From: a virus
DNA: 48,053 bases
Reading direction: 5' to 3' (one strand)
Virus record (IMG/VR): IMGVR_UViG_3300011432_000022
Span: 1 to 48,053 of that record
In this document: piece by piece, positions 22,064 through 29,567 of the stretch
Layout of the letters: each line of letters opens with the position of its first letter
How positions within the stretch are numbered: position 1 is the first letter of the stretch
Notes under the pieces: model-generated
What the model was told of the DNA's origin: nothing
The model's input: only the letters and a program-made list of their open reading frames with translations
The model's database searches: none
Translations under genes and position numbers: made by a program

Positions 22064-22542
22064 CCGCTGCAGGTTCGTGGCAACCGGTCATCGAAGAGGT
22101 GCAGACCGGCGCGGTCGACCTGATGGCACGCATGGGTGGCTGCGTCGGTCACCGCCGGCATGGCCCGCAGCTCCGCAGCCCGTGCCGTGTGCCCCGCCGC
22201 GTCCAGCCACAGCGGCAGTGCTACCCGGCTGGCCCAGTCGACCGCCATCAGCCGACGCGTCTCCTGGTGGCCGTCGCCGGCCGTGCCGAGCATTGCGGGC
22301 AGAAACGGTTTCAAATCCTGCCGCCGGTCGTCGGGTAGCCGGTCGTTGAGGCTACGTCCGTACGCGGCCAGCACAGGGCACACGCATTTAGGCCTGTCGG
22401 TCCACGGCTGGCCGGCCATGTACGCGGCGGCTTCGAGGAGGCACATTTCGCCGTCTCCACCATCGGAGGGGGGGCGGTGGCTTCCGCGTGCGAGGGTCAG
22501 GGTGTCGAGGTCCAACGGGCGGACGATGGTGGTTGTGGTCAT
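22060..22542 (-). CDS. Hypothetical 160-aa early protein
   Basis: Similar proteins are frequent in actinophage early regions: TLTLARGSHRPP, MCLLEAAAYMAG, a CVCPVLAAYGRSLNDRLPD Cys pair, and AGDGHQETRRLMAVDW. Function is unknown. The ATG at 22542 has an AGGAG site. The last ten residues may be altered if a frameshift separates the following micro-ORF. Confidence 0.65.
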   Translation of the reverse strand: MTTTTIVRPLDLDTLTLARGSHRPPSDGGDGEMCLLEAAAYMAGQPWTDRPKCVCPVLAAYGRSLNDRLPDDRRQDLKPFLPAMLGTAGDGHQETRRLMAVDWASRVALPLWLDAAGHTARAAELRAMPAVTDAATHACHQVDRAGLHLFDDRLPRTCSG

Positions 22543-22781
22543 GGTGTGCTCCTATGTGGAATGCGGATTTCGGGTGCACGGATCGTCTGGTGTTCTAGGT
22601 CGATGCGGTTTTCGTATTCCTCGCATCGGGTGGCGGAGCCGTCACAACCCACCTCGAGGCACCACGGGCAGGTAGGTGCCCGCGGAGCGCGCCCCAGCTC
22701 CGCGGGCTTCGTTGTCGACCGGCCGGCTTGCTGAAGGCCGTTCACAGCGCCGGTCGGGGGCGCTACGTCTTGGGTGCTCAC
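22539..22781 (-). CDS. 80-aa zinc-binding-type protein
   Basis: GTG 22781 is coupled on both sides. The middle has TCPWCLEVGCDG followed by a Cys in TRCEEYENRIDLEHQTIR, a plausible three- or four-ligand metal site. No family name can be given. Confidence 0.55.
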   Translation of the reverse strand: MSTQDVAPPTGAVNGLQQAGRSTTKPAELGRAPRAPTCPWCLEVGCDGSATRCEEYENRIDLEHQTIRAPEIRIPHRSTP

Positions 22782-23053
22782 CGAGCACCTCCAAACAGGA
22801 CAGACAGCCGCTCGCGGACGTCCGCCTGGTATTGCCGGATCGCGCCCGCCTCAGCCACTGACCGCGGACCGCGGACGACCATCGCGTCTAGCGCCGCCTG
22901 GTCCAGGTCGTCCGCGCGGGCGTACCCCACGGTCACGCCGGTGTCGTCGTTGCCGGTGACTACCACGTATTCGCGGGTGACCGCCTTCGGGCCGAGCACG
23001 GTGCCGACGTCGGTGTGGATGCCGTTGAGCCGGCCGGCGGGAACGTGACTCAT
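22778..23053 (-). CDS. Hypothetical 91-aa protein
   Basis: It has beta strands in the first half (TREYVVVTGNDDTGVTVGYA) and helices in the second (DQAALDAMVVRGPRSVAEAG, RQYQADVRERLSVLF). ATGA overlaps link it to the BldC-like regulator upstream. Function is unknown. Confidence 0.6.
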   Translation of the reverse strand: MSHVPAGRLNGIHTDVGTVLGPKAVTREYVVVTGNDDTGVTVGYARADDLDQAALDAMVVRGPRSVAEAGAIRQYQADVRERLSVLFGGAR

Positions 23054-23250
23054 CGCGCACCGCTATCGGGGGTGTCTCCGTTGGCCAGGGCTTCGATGGT
23101 GGAGCGGTCGAACCGGTGATGCCCGCCCGGGGTCACAAACGATTGGAGCTTCCCGGCCTGCTGCCAGCGGACGACGGTCTTCGTGTCGACCCGGAACAGG
23201 CGGGCGACTTCGGTCCGTGTCAACGGCCGCTGCCACGCGGGTAGCTTCAC
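23050..23250 (-). CDS. BldC/MerR-type small DNA-binding protein
   Basis: The 66-aa protein is a single winged-helix domain with the BldC/excisionase pattern: LTRTEVARLFRVDTKTVVRW (HTH), then QQAGKLQSFVTPGGHHRF (wing). It may act as a recombination directionality factor or as an early transcription regulator. Both roles are known for this fold in actinophages. GTG 23250 overlaps the upstream stop. Confidence 0.85.
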   Translation of the reverse strand: MKLPAWQRPLTRTEVARLFRVDTKTVVRWQQAGKLQSFVTPGGHHRFDRSTIEALANGDTPDSGAR

Positions 23251-23762
23251 CGGGCACCGCCGGGTTCCGTGCCGCCGGTCGAGCGGTAGTGCGCGATCGC
23301 CTCGGACAGTTCGTGCCAGGCCCGCTCCACGTCGCCACTGCCCACGGGGGCGTCGTAGTAGGCGAACGTGAGCCCGGCGAAGTGCTCCCACGTGCGGCGT
23401 TCCTCGTCGACGCGTTCGATCTCGGCCTGTGAAGAGTCCACCGCCGCTGGGGCGAGCCGGCCTGCATCACCCAACGCGATGAGGATCGCGGTGAACAGGT
23501 GCAGCCGGGTCATGTCCACCATCGAGTCGGTTAGCCGGACCTTGATGACCACGCCGCATTTGCAGGTCCACCGGATCTGCTCGTCGGGTGATGTGCGCGG
23601 CTCTTGCGTTCCCCACGCGTGCGCCAAGAACGCGGCCGTGACGATGTCTAGGTTTTCAAGGCCCGGCACCGCTTCGGCCAAGGCCCCGGTCACACCCTCC
23701 TCGACCATGGTGTCCCGGTTGTATGCCTCTTCCGCGTAGTCGCGCTCGTCGTCGCCGTTCAT
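23247..23762 (-). CDS. Hypothetical 171-aa protein
   Basis: An acidic N-terminus (DDERDYAEEAYNRDTM) precedes a segment with WTCKCGVVIKVRL (CxC pair) and a helical C-terminus (AEIERVDEERRTWEHFAGLTF). ATG 23762 is coupled to the upstream stop. No known family is recognised. Confidence 0.6.
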   Translation of the reverse strand: MNGDDERDYAEEAYNRDTMVEEGVTGALAEAVPGLENLDIVTAAFLAHAWGTQEPRTSPDEQIRWTCKCGVVIKVRLTDSMVDMTRLHLFTAILIALGDAGRLAPAAVDSSQAEIERVDEERRTWEHFAGLTFAYYDAPVGSGDVERAWHELSEAIAHYRSTGGTEPGGAR

Positions 23763-24373
23763 GACGCGACCGCCGCAGACTCGGGGTCTGTCGCAAGTAG
23801 ACGGACACGGTCCACCGCAAACCATCGGGGGACACCGCCGTCGAGGTGGACCAGGTAGCCGGGCTGCCAGCCGTTGCCTGTGTTGCTGCGGCTGTGCCAG
23901 TTGACAACCTGCCCGCGGAGGGTGCCGCCGGATGCGAGGTCGATCCCGACCCGGTCACCGGGCCGGTACCGGTCGGCCGGGTCGTCGCCGGGGTCGGGGG
24001 TGCGGGCGGCCAGCTCGGCCTGTGCGGCGGCGAGCTGCTTGCGCAGGTCGGCCAGTTCGGCGGCCTTCGCGCGTTCGGCGGGCGGTGTCACCGCGGTGTA
24101 CACGGACACCTTCACGTCGCCGATTTGAGCTTTGGCGGTGTGGTGGAACGTGCCGCCGGACATGAGCGTGTTCTGCCCTGCGGTGCCGAACAGGCGGCCG
24201 GCAAGAGCGTCGACGGTGGCGATGCCGGTGTCGTCGTCGCTGGTGCGGGGTTGGATGTCGATGCTGACGTACAGGTCGGCGAGGTTGGGGTGTTCGGACA
24301 GGTCGGCGATCGCGGCGGCGATGGCGTGCAGGTCGGCGGCGATCGCGGCATACGGGCTGGTGGGTGTGGACAT
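23759..24373 (-). CDS. Hypothetical protein with SH3-like C-terminus
   Basis: The 204-aa protein has a helical start, a beta-rich middle (DLYVSIDIQPRTSDDDTGIA), a coiled-coil segment (ERAKAAELADLRKQLAAAQA), and a C-terminal small-barrel pattern (YRPGDRVGIDLASGGTLRGQ, then GYLVHLDGGVPRWF). ATG 24373 has a GTAGGAGA site. Role unknown; second gene of the leftward early operon. Confidence 0.6.
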   Translation of the reverse strand: MSTPTSPYAAIAADLHAIAAAIADLSEHPNLADLYVSIDIQPRTSDDDTGIATVDALAGRLFGTAGQNTLMSGGTFHHTAKAQIGDVKVSVYTAVTPPAERAKAAELADLRKQLAAAQAELAARTPDPGDDPADRYRPGDRVGIDLASGGTLRGQVVNWHSRSNTGNGWQPGYLVHLDGGVPRWFAVDRVRLLATDPESAAVAS

Positions 24374-24422
24374 GGCGAGGTCTCCTACTTCTGGGTGGTG
24401 CGGGTGGAGTGGTCGGCGGGCC

Positions 24423-24650
24423 TCACGCGGCACGCTCCGAGGCGGGAAGGAACGACGAGGCGGGTACGCCGCACAGGCGGGCCGCCTTCTCCAGTTCGAC
24501 GACGTCAAAAGCAAGAAGCCCGGCCAGGCGGCGGGACAGCTGCGACTGGAGCATCCCGAGCTCTTCGGCGACTTTCTGCTGAGTCAGCCCGGCCTCGGCC
24601 ATCGCGGCCCTGACCCGGGCGCCCACTGCTTTGCGGATGTCGTCGTCCAT
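24423..24650 (-). CDS. XRE-family HTH regulator, Cro-like
   Basis: The 75-aa protein is one Cro/C1-type HTH domain: AGLTQQKVAEELGMLQSQLS, then a helix LAFDVVELEKAARLCGVP. It is the first gene of the early leftward operon and diverges from a second XRE gene. ATG 24650 lies only 8 nt from the -10 box of the predicted promoter, so the mRNA is probably leaderless. By position it may act as Cro. Confidence 0.85.
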   Translation of the reverse strand: MDDDIRKAVGARVRAAMAEAGLTQQKVAEELGMLQSQLSRRLAGLLAFDVVELEKAARLCGVPASSFLPASERAA

Positions 24651-24658
24651 GTGAGTAG

Positions 24659-24686
24659 ACCATACGGGTTTTCCGTATGCTGTCAA
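24659..24686 (-). promoter_or_regulatory. Leftward early promoter with embedded operator
   Basis: The minus strand has TTGACA (24686-24681), a 16-bp spacer and TATGGT (24664-24659). A perfect palindrome, CATACGG-N5-CCGTATG (24661-24679), fills the spacer and overlaps the -10 box, so a bound repressor would occlude RNA polymerase. Confidence 0.75.
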
Positions 24687-24689
24687 GGC

Positions 24690-24743
24690 ATGGCGCGTAG
24701 CATCCTGGCCGAACTTGACGCTATGGCGCCGCGCCATGATGAT
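24690..24743 (+). promoter_or_regulatory. Rightward regulator promoter with second operator
   Basis: TTGACG (24715-24720), a 17-bp spacer and GATGAT (24738-24743) precede ATG 24751 by 7 nt. The spacer holds a different palindrome, ATGGCGC-C-GCGCCAT (24723-24737). A half copy, ATGGCGC, occurs at 24690-24696. The -10 box is weak, so the call is moderate. Confidence 0.5.
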
Positions 24744-24750
24744 GGACGGC

Positions 24751-25134
24751 ATGACACTGCCAAACCTTGCGAAGACAGACACCCTCTCGGACCGCGTAGC
24801 CGCTCAAATACGCAGAGAGCTGGCCGGGCGGCGACAGAGCCAAGCAAGCCTTGCCAGGGCTATGGGCGTGGCTCAGATGTGGGTATCGGATCGACTGTCA
24901 GGTAAGACGCAGATCGACCTCAACGACCTTCACCGCATCGCCACGACGATGGGCCTAACGCCGGTCGACCTGTTCCCCAGGCAGGAACGGGAAGTTACGG
25001 TAACGCAGCGTCAATCGAGACAGGCCTATGTCGGTCATGGGTACAACGCCCGGCCGGATCGGGGTGGCCCGCCACCGGGGCCGAGGAGGACTGCGCTCAT
25101 ACCACACCAAACCCACCGTGTCACCAGCCCGTGA
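24751..25134 (+). CDS. XRE-family HTH regulator, probable lysogeny repressor
   Basis: The 127-aa protein has an HTH at about residues 25-60 (RQSQASLARAMGVAQMWVSD, then SGKTQIDLNDLHRIATTMGL) and a basic, Pro-rich tail. No LexA-type peptidase domain is visible, so RecA-driven self-cleavage is not expected. It faces the Cro-like gene across the switch and is followed by the integrase, as expected for a repressor. Earlier starts (ATG 24736, 24739, 24742) are possible; 24751 fits the predicted promoter. Confidence 0.75.
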   Translation: MTLPNLAKTDTLSDRVAAQIRRELAGRRQSQASLARAMGVAQMWVSDRLSGKTQIDLNDLHRIATTMGLTPVDLFPRQEREVTVTQRQSRQAYVGHGYNARPDRGGPPPGPRRTALIPHQTHRVTSP

Positions 25135-25174
25135 CGGACCGTGCGTCCGTCGTCACCTCAAGTTAACGGAGACC

Positions 25175-26035
25175 ATGTCGTTCATGTCTGATCTACTGCC
25201 CGACTACGAAAAGTGGCTACGCGCCGCCGGACGTGCCGACAAAACCATCACCGCCCGCCTCCGCCTACTCAACCACGCCGACCAGCACCTACCCTGGGGC
25301 CTCGACCAAGCCGACGAATCCGAAATCATCAACTACACAGCCGCCGCCGACTGGTCCCCGTGGACCCGCCACACCTACGACGGGCACCTACGCGGCTGCT
25401 ACCGGTGGGCGCTCGCCGCCGGCCGGATCACCCTCGACCCGATGCTGCACATCCCCAAACCACGCCAAGGCGACCGCACCCCCAACCCGTGCGGCGACGA
25501 CGAACTAGCCCTCGCCCTCACCGCCCCGCCGATGCCGTGGCGCCGCGCACTGCTCCTGGCCATGTACGCCGGCCTGCGCTGCTGCGAAATCGTCACCGTC
25601 CGCCGGCAGGACATTGTGGACGGACGCATGCGGGTCCACGGCAAAGGCGGCAAAGTCCGTATCGTCCCTGTCGGACCCCAACTGTGGGCAGAGATCGAAC
25701 ACGCCCCGCCAGGTCTGCTGTGCATCGGCGCCCGCGGCCGGCCCCTCACCGCCCAAATGCTCACCCAGATGCAACGCCCGGTGTGGCGCCGCCTCGGCCT
25801 ACCCGACGAGTTCCGCATGCACCGCGGCCGGCACTGGTTCGCCACCCGGCTCCTCGAGGCCGGCGTGGACATCCGGGTCGTGCAGGTGCTGCTAGGCCAC
25901 GCCAGCCTGCACAGCACGGAGGGCTACACGCAGGTGGTGGACCGGCGTAAGGCTGATGCTGTGACGAGGCTGCCTGACGTCCAGGCGCCCGGGCCGGTCT
26001 CTACCCGGCCCGGGCGCACCGCCGAAGCGGCATGA
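25175..26035 (+). CDS. int: Tyrosine-family integrase
   Basis: The 286-aa recombinase has all expected catalytic residues: Arg135 in YAGLRCCEI, Lys near 157-160 in HGKGGKVRI, His216 and Arg219 in HRGRHWFAT, His242 in LLGHAS, and Tyr251 in STEGYTQV. An N-terminal SAM-like core-binding domain covers about 1-95. ATG 25175 has a good GGAG site. It catalyses site-specific integration. The attP site was not recognised nearby. Confidence 0.92.
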   Translation: MSFMSDLLPDYEKWLRAAGRADKTITARLRLLNHADQHLPWGLDQADESEIINYTAAADWSPWTRHTYDGHLRGCYRWALAAGRITLDPMLHIPKPRQGDRTPNPCGDDELALALTAPPMPWRRALLLAMYAGLRCCEIVTVRRQDIVDGRMRVHGKGGKVRIVPVGPQLWAEIEHAPPGLLCIGARGRPLTAQMLTQMQRPVWRRLGLPDEFRMHRGRHWFATRLLEAGVDIRVVQVLLGHASLHSTEGYTQVVDRRKADAVTRLPDVQAPGPVSTRPGRTAEAA

Positions 26036-26040
26036 CGCAT

Positions 26041-26081
26041 CGTCTCACCTCGCGGTTCAATTCGCACCGCGAGGTGAGACG
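26041..26081. terminator. Bidirectional terminator between convergent genes
   Basis: A perfect 16-bp stem (CGTCTCACCTCGCGGT at 26041-26056 and its complement at 26066-26081) has a 9-nt loop. It lies between the integrase stop (26035) and the end of the opposite gene (26088). No T-tract is present. An integration-site role is an alternative because it adjoins int. Confidence 0.75.
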
Positions 26082-26087
26082 GCAGTC

Positions 26088-26627
26088 TCAGCTTCCCAGC
26101 GTCAGCGTGATCTCGTCTGCCAGGTCGGCCTCTGCGAACAGGACGATGCCGCGGTGGCTGACCTCCACACCGTATGGCCCTCGACCCCCGGGAATGTCGA
26201 CCACCGAGAACGGGAAGGCGCACAGCCGGAACGGGTCGCCAAGACCCGGGTCGACCATGAAGACTCCCCGTCCGAGACTTCCCACGCCGACCACAGCCCC
26301 CGCGGCGTCGGTGACCTTCACCTGCGCGCCGTACCGGATGTCGGAGTATCCGGCCTTCGTGGCCGAGCATGGGGCGCCCACGATCCGTGTGCCTGGCGGG
26401 TTGTCGGCTGGGACGCCGTCAAGCTGCAGTTCGCCGTGTGCAGTCAACAGCGCGGCGGTCGGGGTTGATGCCTGCGGGTCCTGCGAGGTTGGCCGTAGCA
26501 GGACGAAGCCGAGCGCGGCCGCGAGCGCTGTCACCAGGGCAGCCAGCAAGACGATCAGCCACGTCCGGTGTTTGGGTGTGGCCGATGGGGCGGCGGTGGG
26601 CGGGGGCTGTGGTGGCATGTCGGTCAC
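26088..26627 (-). CDS. Membrane-anchored protein of the lysogeny region
   Basis: The 179-aa protein has a Pro-rich cytoplasmic start, one transmembrane helix (about 23-44, LIVLLAALVTALAAALGFVLL) and a beta-rich outer domain of about 130 residues with two Cys. Type and place, next to int and the regulators, suggest expression in the lysogen and a role such as superinfection exclusion; this is inference. GTG 26627 or ATG 26618 may start it. Confidence 0.65.
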   Translation of the reverse strand: MTDMPPQPPPTAAPSATPKHRTWLIVLLAALVTALAAALGFVLLRPTSQDPQASTPTAALLTAHGELQLDGVPADNPPGTRIVGAPCSATKAGYSDIRYGAQVKVTDAAGAVVGVGSLGRGVFMVDPGLGDPFRLCAFPFSVVDIPGGRGPYGVEVSHRGIVLFAEADLADEITLTLGS

Positions 26628-26872
26628 GGCATCGATAGTGCAGGGGTCGGCGCTTGATCGGAGTCCTCCAAACGGGCGAGACGGTTATACACCGTCTTCA
26701 CGGTCACGCCGGACGCCTTGGCGATGTGCTCGATCGGCACACCCCCGTCCCGGGCGGTCCGCATCATCCGCGAGAACTCGATGTCCTCGCGGGCGAGCCG
26801 CTCCGCGCGGCGGGTGAGCGCGCGCATCAGAAAGCCTTGGTCGGGGTCTGGGCTGAACGGCGGTCTGGCCAT
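26624..26872 (-). CDS. Small HTH regulator
   Basis: The 82-aa protein carries a homeodomain-like HTH near its end (VPIEHIAKASGVTVKTVYNR) after a basic helical part (MRALTRRAERLAREDIEF). ATG 26872 is chosen because the alternative ATG 26884 falls inside the predicted -10 box; the mRNA would then be leaderless. It may control the divergent DUF2637 promoter and its own. Confidence 0.7.
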   Translation of the reverse strand: MARPPFSPDPDQGFLMRALTRRAERLAREDIEFSRMMRTARDGGVPIEHIAKASGVTVKTVYNRLARLEDSDQAPTPALSMP

Positions 26873-26880
26873 GCCCCGGG

Positions 26881-26925
26881 ACATTACCCTGTAGTGTTGA
26901 CAGGGTCAACGGCGCCGGTTACCAT
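26881..26925. promoter_or_regulatory. Divergent promoter pair sharing a palindrome
   Basis: Rightward: TTGACA (26897-26902), 17 bp, TACCAT (26920-26925). Leftward: TTGACC (26909-26904), 17 bp, TAATGT (26886-26881). The palindrome GTTGAC-AGG-GTCAAC (26896-26910) contains both -35 boxes, an arrangement suited to joint control by one dimeric regulator. Confidence 0.65.
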
Positions 26926-27177
26926 GTAGCTAGTACCTGATAATTCCAGAGCACAGACCACTAGCCAGAAACCGGGACCCGCGAGGGCAGCAGGAGGGCT
27001 AACGGGAAAGCCAGGCACCGACCTGGACACGCACAACCCGCCGGCGAGGTGCCGGCACAGCCCGCGAGGCAGCCACAGGCGCCCGGGCAAAGCGAGCAGT
27101 GACATCTCCCCAGTCGCCTTCGTTGGCGCGCTCGCACTCCCGCCCTCACCCAGAGGGCCAGTCCGAGGGAGACGGAC
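26926..27177 (+). other. Long untranslated leader before the DUF2637 gene
   Basis: From the predicted start near 26932 to ATG 27178 there are about 245 nt. No credible gene was found. Short complementary segments (GGCACC and GGTGCC) occur around the middle, but I see no recognisable riboswitch. With 26885-26925 this is the longest gene-free stretch in the window. Confidence 0.5.
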
Positions 27178-27738
27178 ATGAGCAGCAAGCCTCGTACCAA
27201 CTGGACCTACGTCACGACCGTGGTCATCGTCTACGCGTTCATGCTCGGCGCCGCGGCGATCTCGTTCAGCCACATCGTCGACGTCAGCCACACCCTCGGC
27301 CTGAGCTGGGAGGCGTGGACGGTGCCGTTCTTCGTGGACGGCATCGCAGTCCTCGGCAAGATCGGCCGCAGCCACAAGTTCGCGGCCACCACCCAGCGCG
27401 CAGGTCTCGTCTTGATGACCGGCGCCGGGATGCTCTCCCTGGCGTGCAACGTCATGGCGGGCGACAACCTCGGCCAGCAGCTCTACGGGGTGTTGGTTGT
27501 GGCCGGATTCGTCACCACCGAGTGGTACGCGTCCAAGCTCCAGGCGGCACCCGCACCGGCCCCGGTGGTCGACGCGGAGTTGGCCGCGAAGCGCAGCGAG
27601 GCAGCCCGCAAGGCTGCGGCGACGCGCAGGGCCAACAAGGCGAAGGCGGGCCGGAAGCCGCGCGCGCCGAAGGCCGCCACGGTGGCCGAGCTCGAAGAGG
27701 CGTACAGCCTCCCCAGTGCCCCGGTCTCCGGAGCCTGA
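27178..27738 (+). CDS. DUF2637 membrane protein
   Basis: The 186-aa protein has about four hydrophobic segments (TTVVIVYAFMLGAAAISF, WTVPFFVDGIAVLGKI, GLVLMTGAGMLSLACNV, YGVLVVAGFVTTEW) and an Ala/Lys/Arg-rich cytoplasmic tail. This is the layout of actinobacterial DUF2637 proteins, related to SpdB plasmid-spread proteins. A role in lysogens or mobile-element maintenance is possible. A GAGGGAG site precedes the ATG, and a strong terminator follows. Confidence 0.85.
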   Translation: MSSKPRTNWTYVTTVVIVYAFMLGAAAISFSHIVDVSHTLGLSWEAWTVPFFVDGIAVLGKIGRSHKFAATTQRAGLVLMTGAGMLSLACNVMAGDNLGQQLYGVLVVAGFVTTEWYASKLQAAPAPAPVVDAELAAKRSEAARKAAATRRANKAKAGRKPRAPKAATVAELEEAYSLPSAPVSGA

Positions 27739-27779
27739 CCGACCGGACCTAGCGGTCCGGGAAGTCGCTAGGATCACGA

Positions 27780-27818
27780 AGCGCCCCACCCGTCTTCCCG
27801 GCGGGTGGGGCGCTTTTT
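27780..27818 (+). terminator. Intrinsic terminator after the DUF2637 gene
   Basis: A perfect stem of about 13 bp (AGCGCCCCACCCG at 27780-27792 and its complement at 27802-27814) is followed by five T. It ends the rightward unit. Its stem also lies just past the holin stop (27838) and may stop the late leftward transcript. Confidence 0.9.
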
Positions 27819-27837
27819 GCGTCTCAGGGTCTGGCGT

Positions 27838-28164
27838 TCATCCGCGCGGATGGTCCCGTGCCGCGTCGAGAATGTCCGACGTGGTCGCCTTAGTAACCGC
27901 CTCGCCGGCCACGACCGTCCTCGGTTCGGTGATCGGGTTGGGTGCCTCCACCACAACCCTCGCGTTGGCGGTCACCGCCGGCCGAGTGACGAGGGCCTGA
28001 ATGATGGCGCTCGCTGGCACCCACACGCCGAGGATCGTGTCCGGCAGGTCCGGCGAGAGCAGGATGCCCAACGCACCGGCAAGGCCTATCACGCCGGTGA
28101 TGGCGCCGCGCAGCACCGTCGGCTCGAGGTGCACCAGCCGCCACCAGAATGTGCCTCTGTCCAT
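27838..28164 (-). CDS. Probable holin
   Basis: The 108-aa protein begins MDRGTFWWRLVHLEPTVLRG, a typical actinophage holin start. Two hydrophobic segments follow (GAITGVIGLAGALGILLS, TILGVWVPASAIIQALVT) and then a polar tail. It is the last gene of the late unit, downstream of the lysin. Pore formation in the inner membrane would release the lysin. ATG 28164 has weak ribosome-site signals. Confidence 0.78.
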   Translation of the reverse strand: MDRGTFWWRLVHLEPTVLRGAITGVIGLAGALGILLSPDLPDTILGVWVPASAIIQALVTRPAVTANARVVVEAPNPITEPRTVVAGEAVTKATTSDILDAARDHPRG

Positions 28165-28198
28165 AGTGGTCCCTCCCCTTGCTAGTCCGGGGGTTGTG

Positions 28199-28621
28199 CT
28201 AGCGGGAGGCTGCGACGATGATCGCCACAGCCACGCCGATGATCGTCAGGATTAGTCCGCCGAGGCCAAGCATCATTGCCCACGACGCGGACACGCCGAC
28301 AGCCCTGCCGCCGCCGGTGGCGGTGGCCTGCTGTAGCGCGGTGATGTCCTCCGAGATGCGGTTCAACCTCTGCTCGGCTTCACTGCGTGGCATGAACGTG
28401 GCGGCCTGATCGGCGAGTTGGCCGCGGAATTCGTTCACAGCCTCAAACCGTTTCTCGGCCGCGATTTCTGCTTTGACCACAGCCTTCTCGCTGGCGATCA
28501 TCGCGATCTGGACGGCCTTGTCCTGGGCCGAAATGGCGGCGTCAAACCGGAGGTTCATTTCGGCGAGGAGTGCTGTGATGTGTTGCCGCAGCGAGACGGC
28601 CTCCGGGTCCTGCTCGGCCAT
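28199..28621 (-). CDS. Coiled-coil membrane protein of the lysis cassette
   Basis: The 140-aa protein has a long helical region (KAVQIAMIASEKAVVKAEIA, then EQRLNRISEDITALQQATA) and one C-terminal transmembrane helix (MMLGLGGLILTIIGVAVAIIV). It lies between lysin and holin, so it may be a second holin component or regulator. GGGGAGG precedes ATG 28621. Confidence 0.7.
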   Translation of the reverse strand: MAEQDPEAVSLRQHITALLAEMNLRFDAAISAQDKAVQIAMIASEKAVVKAEIAAEKRFEAVNEFRGQLADQAATFMPRSEAEQRLNRISEDITALQQATATGGGRAVGVSASWAMMLGLGGLILTIIGVAVAIIVAASR

Positions 28622-28649
28622 CGGCCTCCCCTTCGCCCTGGTTGGTTTG

Positions 28650-29567
28650 TCAGGTGTCGCGGCCGTCTTGCTCAGGATCGGCGCGGATCTCCGACGCGGC
28701 CGCCTTACCCGACGCGGCGGCAATCTCGGCCACCGACGCTGCCGCTACTGTGACTGCCCCCGTCGGGCCGCCGCCGCCTTCGATGGCGTCGACTTTCGCC
28801 TCCAGTGCGGCGATTTTCGCAGCCAACCGTTGCTCCACCGACGCCAGGTTCTGTGTCCCGACGTGCGCGGCCATGTTCCGCAGGTGCGGATCGGTCTGCG
28901 TCGCCGGATTCCAGTAACCGGCCCCTGTCGCGCCCATCAGGATCGTGGTGACCAAGTCCGCGAACTGTTTGCTGTCCATGTCGTCGTCTCCTACCGGGGG
29001 TTGTGGTGCTGGTTGGGTTCCGTTCTTGCGGGCTGCCCACGCGTCCCAGGTCTCTCCACTCAGGACGCTGAGCACACCTTCCAGTCCGTACACGCCGGGC
29101 GCGGCTGGCCAGTCGTCGCAGTACAGGGTGAACAACGAGATGTGAATGTGCCACAGGTGCGACGCGTCGGATGTGACCGACCGCCACACCTGCCCGGGCC
29201 CGCCGTGGCTCAGCCCGTACACGTTGCGGCCGTCGAGGGTGCCGTAGAACTCGCGCACGCAGCCGAGCCGGTCATCGTCGGGGTGCAGCGCGGCGGCCTT
29301 CAGATGGCCGGTCCGTTTGGTCATCTCCACTGTGGACATGGTGAGGTCAATCGCCCGTGCCTTGCCGAAGTCGCCGGTCAGGTCGGAGGGCAGCAGGATC
29401 GAGTAGTTACCGGGCCAGTTGGCCTTGTTGTCGTTAACGCTTGAGTGGTACCCGGGTTTAAACGCGTAGATGCCACCCAGCCGCACACCGGGGATGACTG
29501 CGAGGCATGCCTCCCACAGGCGCCACAGTGCGTCGGTGATTCTGGCCGGGTTCGGGTTCGCTGCCAT
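28650..29567 (-). CDS. Endolysin, M15-like peptidase
   Basis: The 305-aa protein has the catalytic layout of M15 D-Ala-type peptidases: His41 in YHSSVNDN, Asp74 in KARAIDLTM, and the HLWHIHIS motif at 137-144. REFYGTLDGRNVYG and the SVLSGE block are familiar from actinophage lysins. The C-terminal 90 residues form a helical, partly coiled-coil tail (SVEQRLAAKIAALEAKVDAI). It cleaves peptidoglycan peptides during lysis. ATG 29567 overlaps the upstream TGA; GTG 29570 is possible. Confidence 0.8.
   Translation of the reverse strand: MAANPNPARITDALWRLWEACLAVIPGVRLGGIYAFKPGYHSSVNDNKANWPGNYSILLPSDLTGDFGKARAIDLTMSTVEMTKRTGHLKAAALHPDDDRLGCVREFYGTLDGRNVYGLSHGGPGQVWRSVTSDASHLWHIHISLFTLYCDDWPAAPGVYGLEGVLSVLSGETWDAWAARKNGTQPAPQPPVGDDDMDSKQFADLVTTILMGATGAGYWNPATQTDPHLRNMAAHVGTQNLASVEQRLAAKIAALEAKVDAIEGGGGPTGAVTVAAASVAEIAAASGKAAASEIRADPEQDGRDT

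Noticed and set aside
21989-22542. Frameshift joining the 160-aa gene to the following 24 codons
   Set aside because: A missing C would give a longer protein, but the micro-ORF has its own ATG with an exact ATGA overlap, so a separate small gene is the simpler reading. Kept as an alternative.
26050-26070. tRNA T-arm-like GGTTCAATTC next to int, possible attP core
   Set aside because: The flanking bases do not form a proper 5-bp T-stem, and the whole segment is a perfect 16-bp stem-loop between convergent genes, so a terminator fits better. No other tRNA parts are present.
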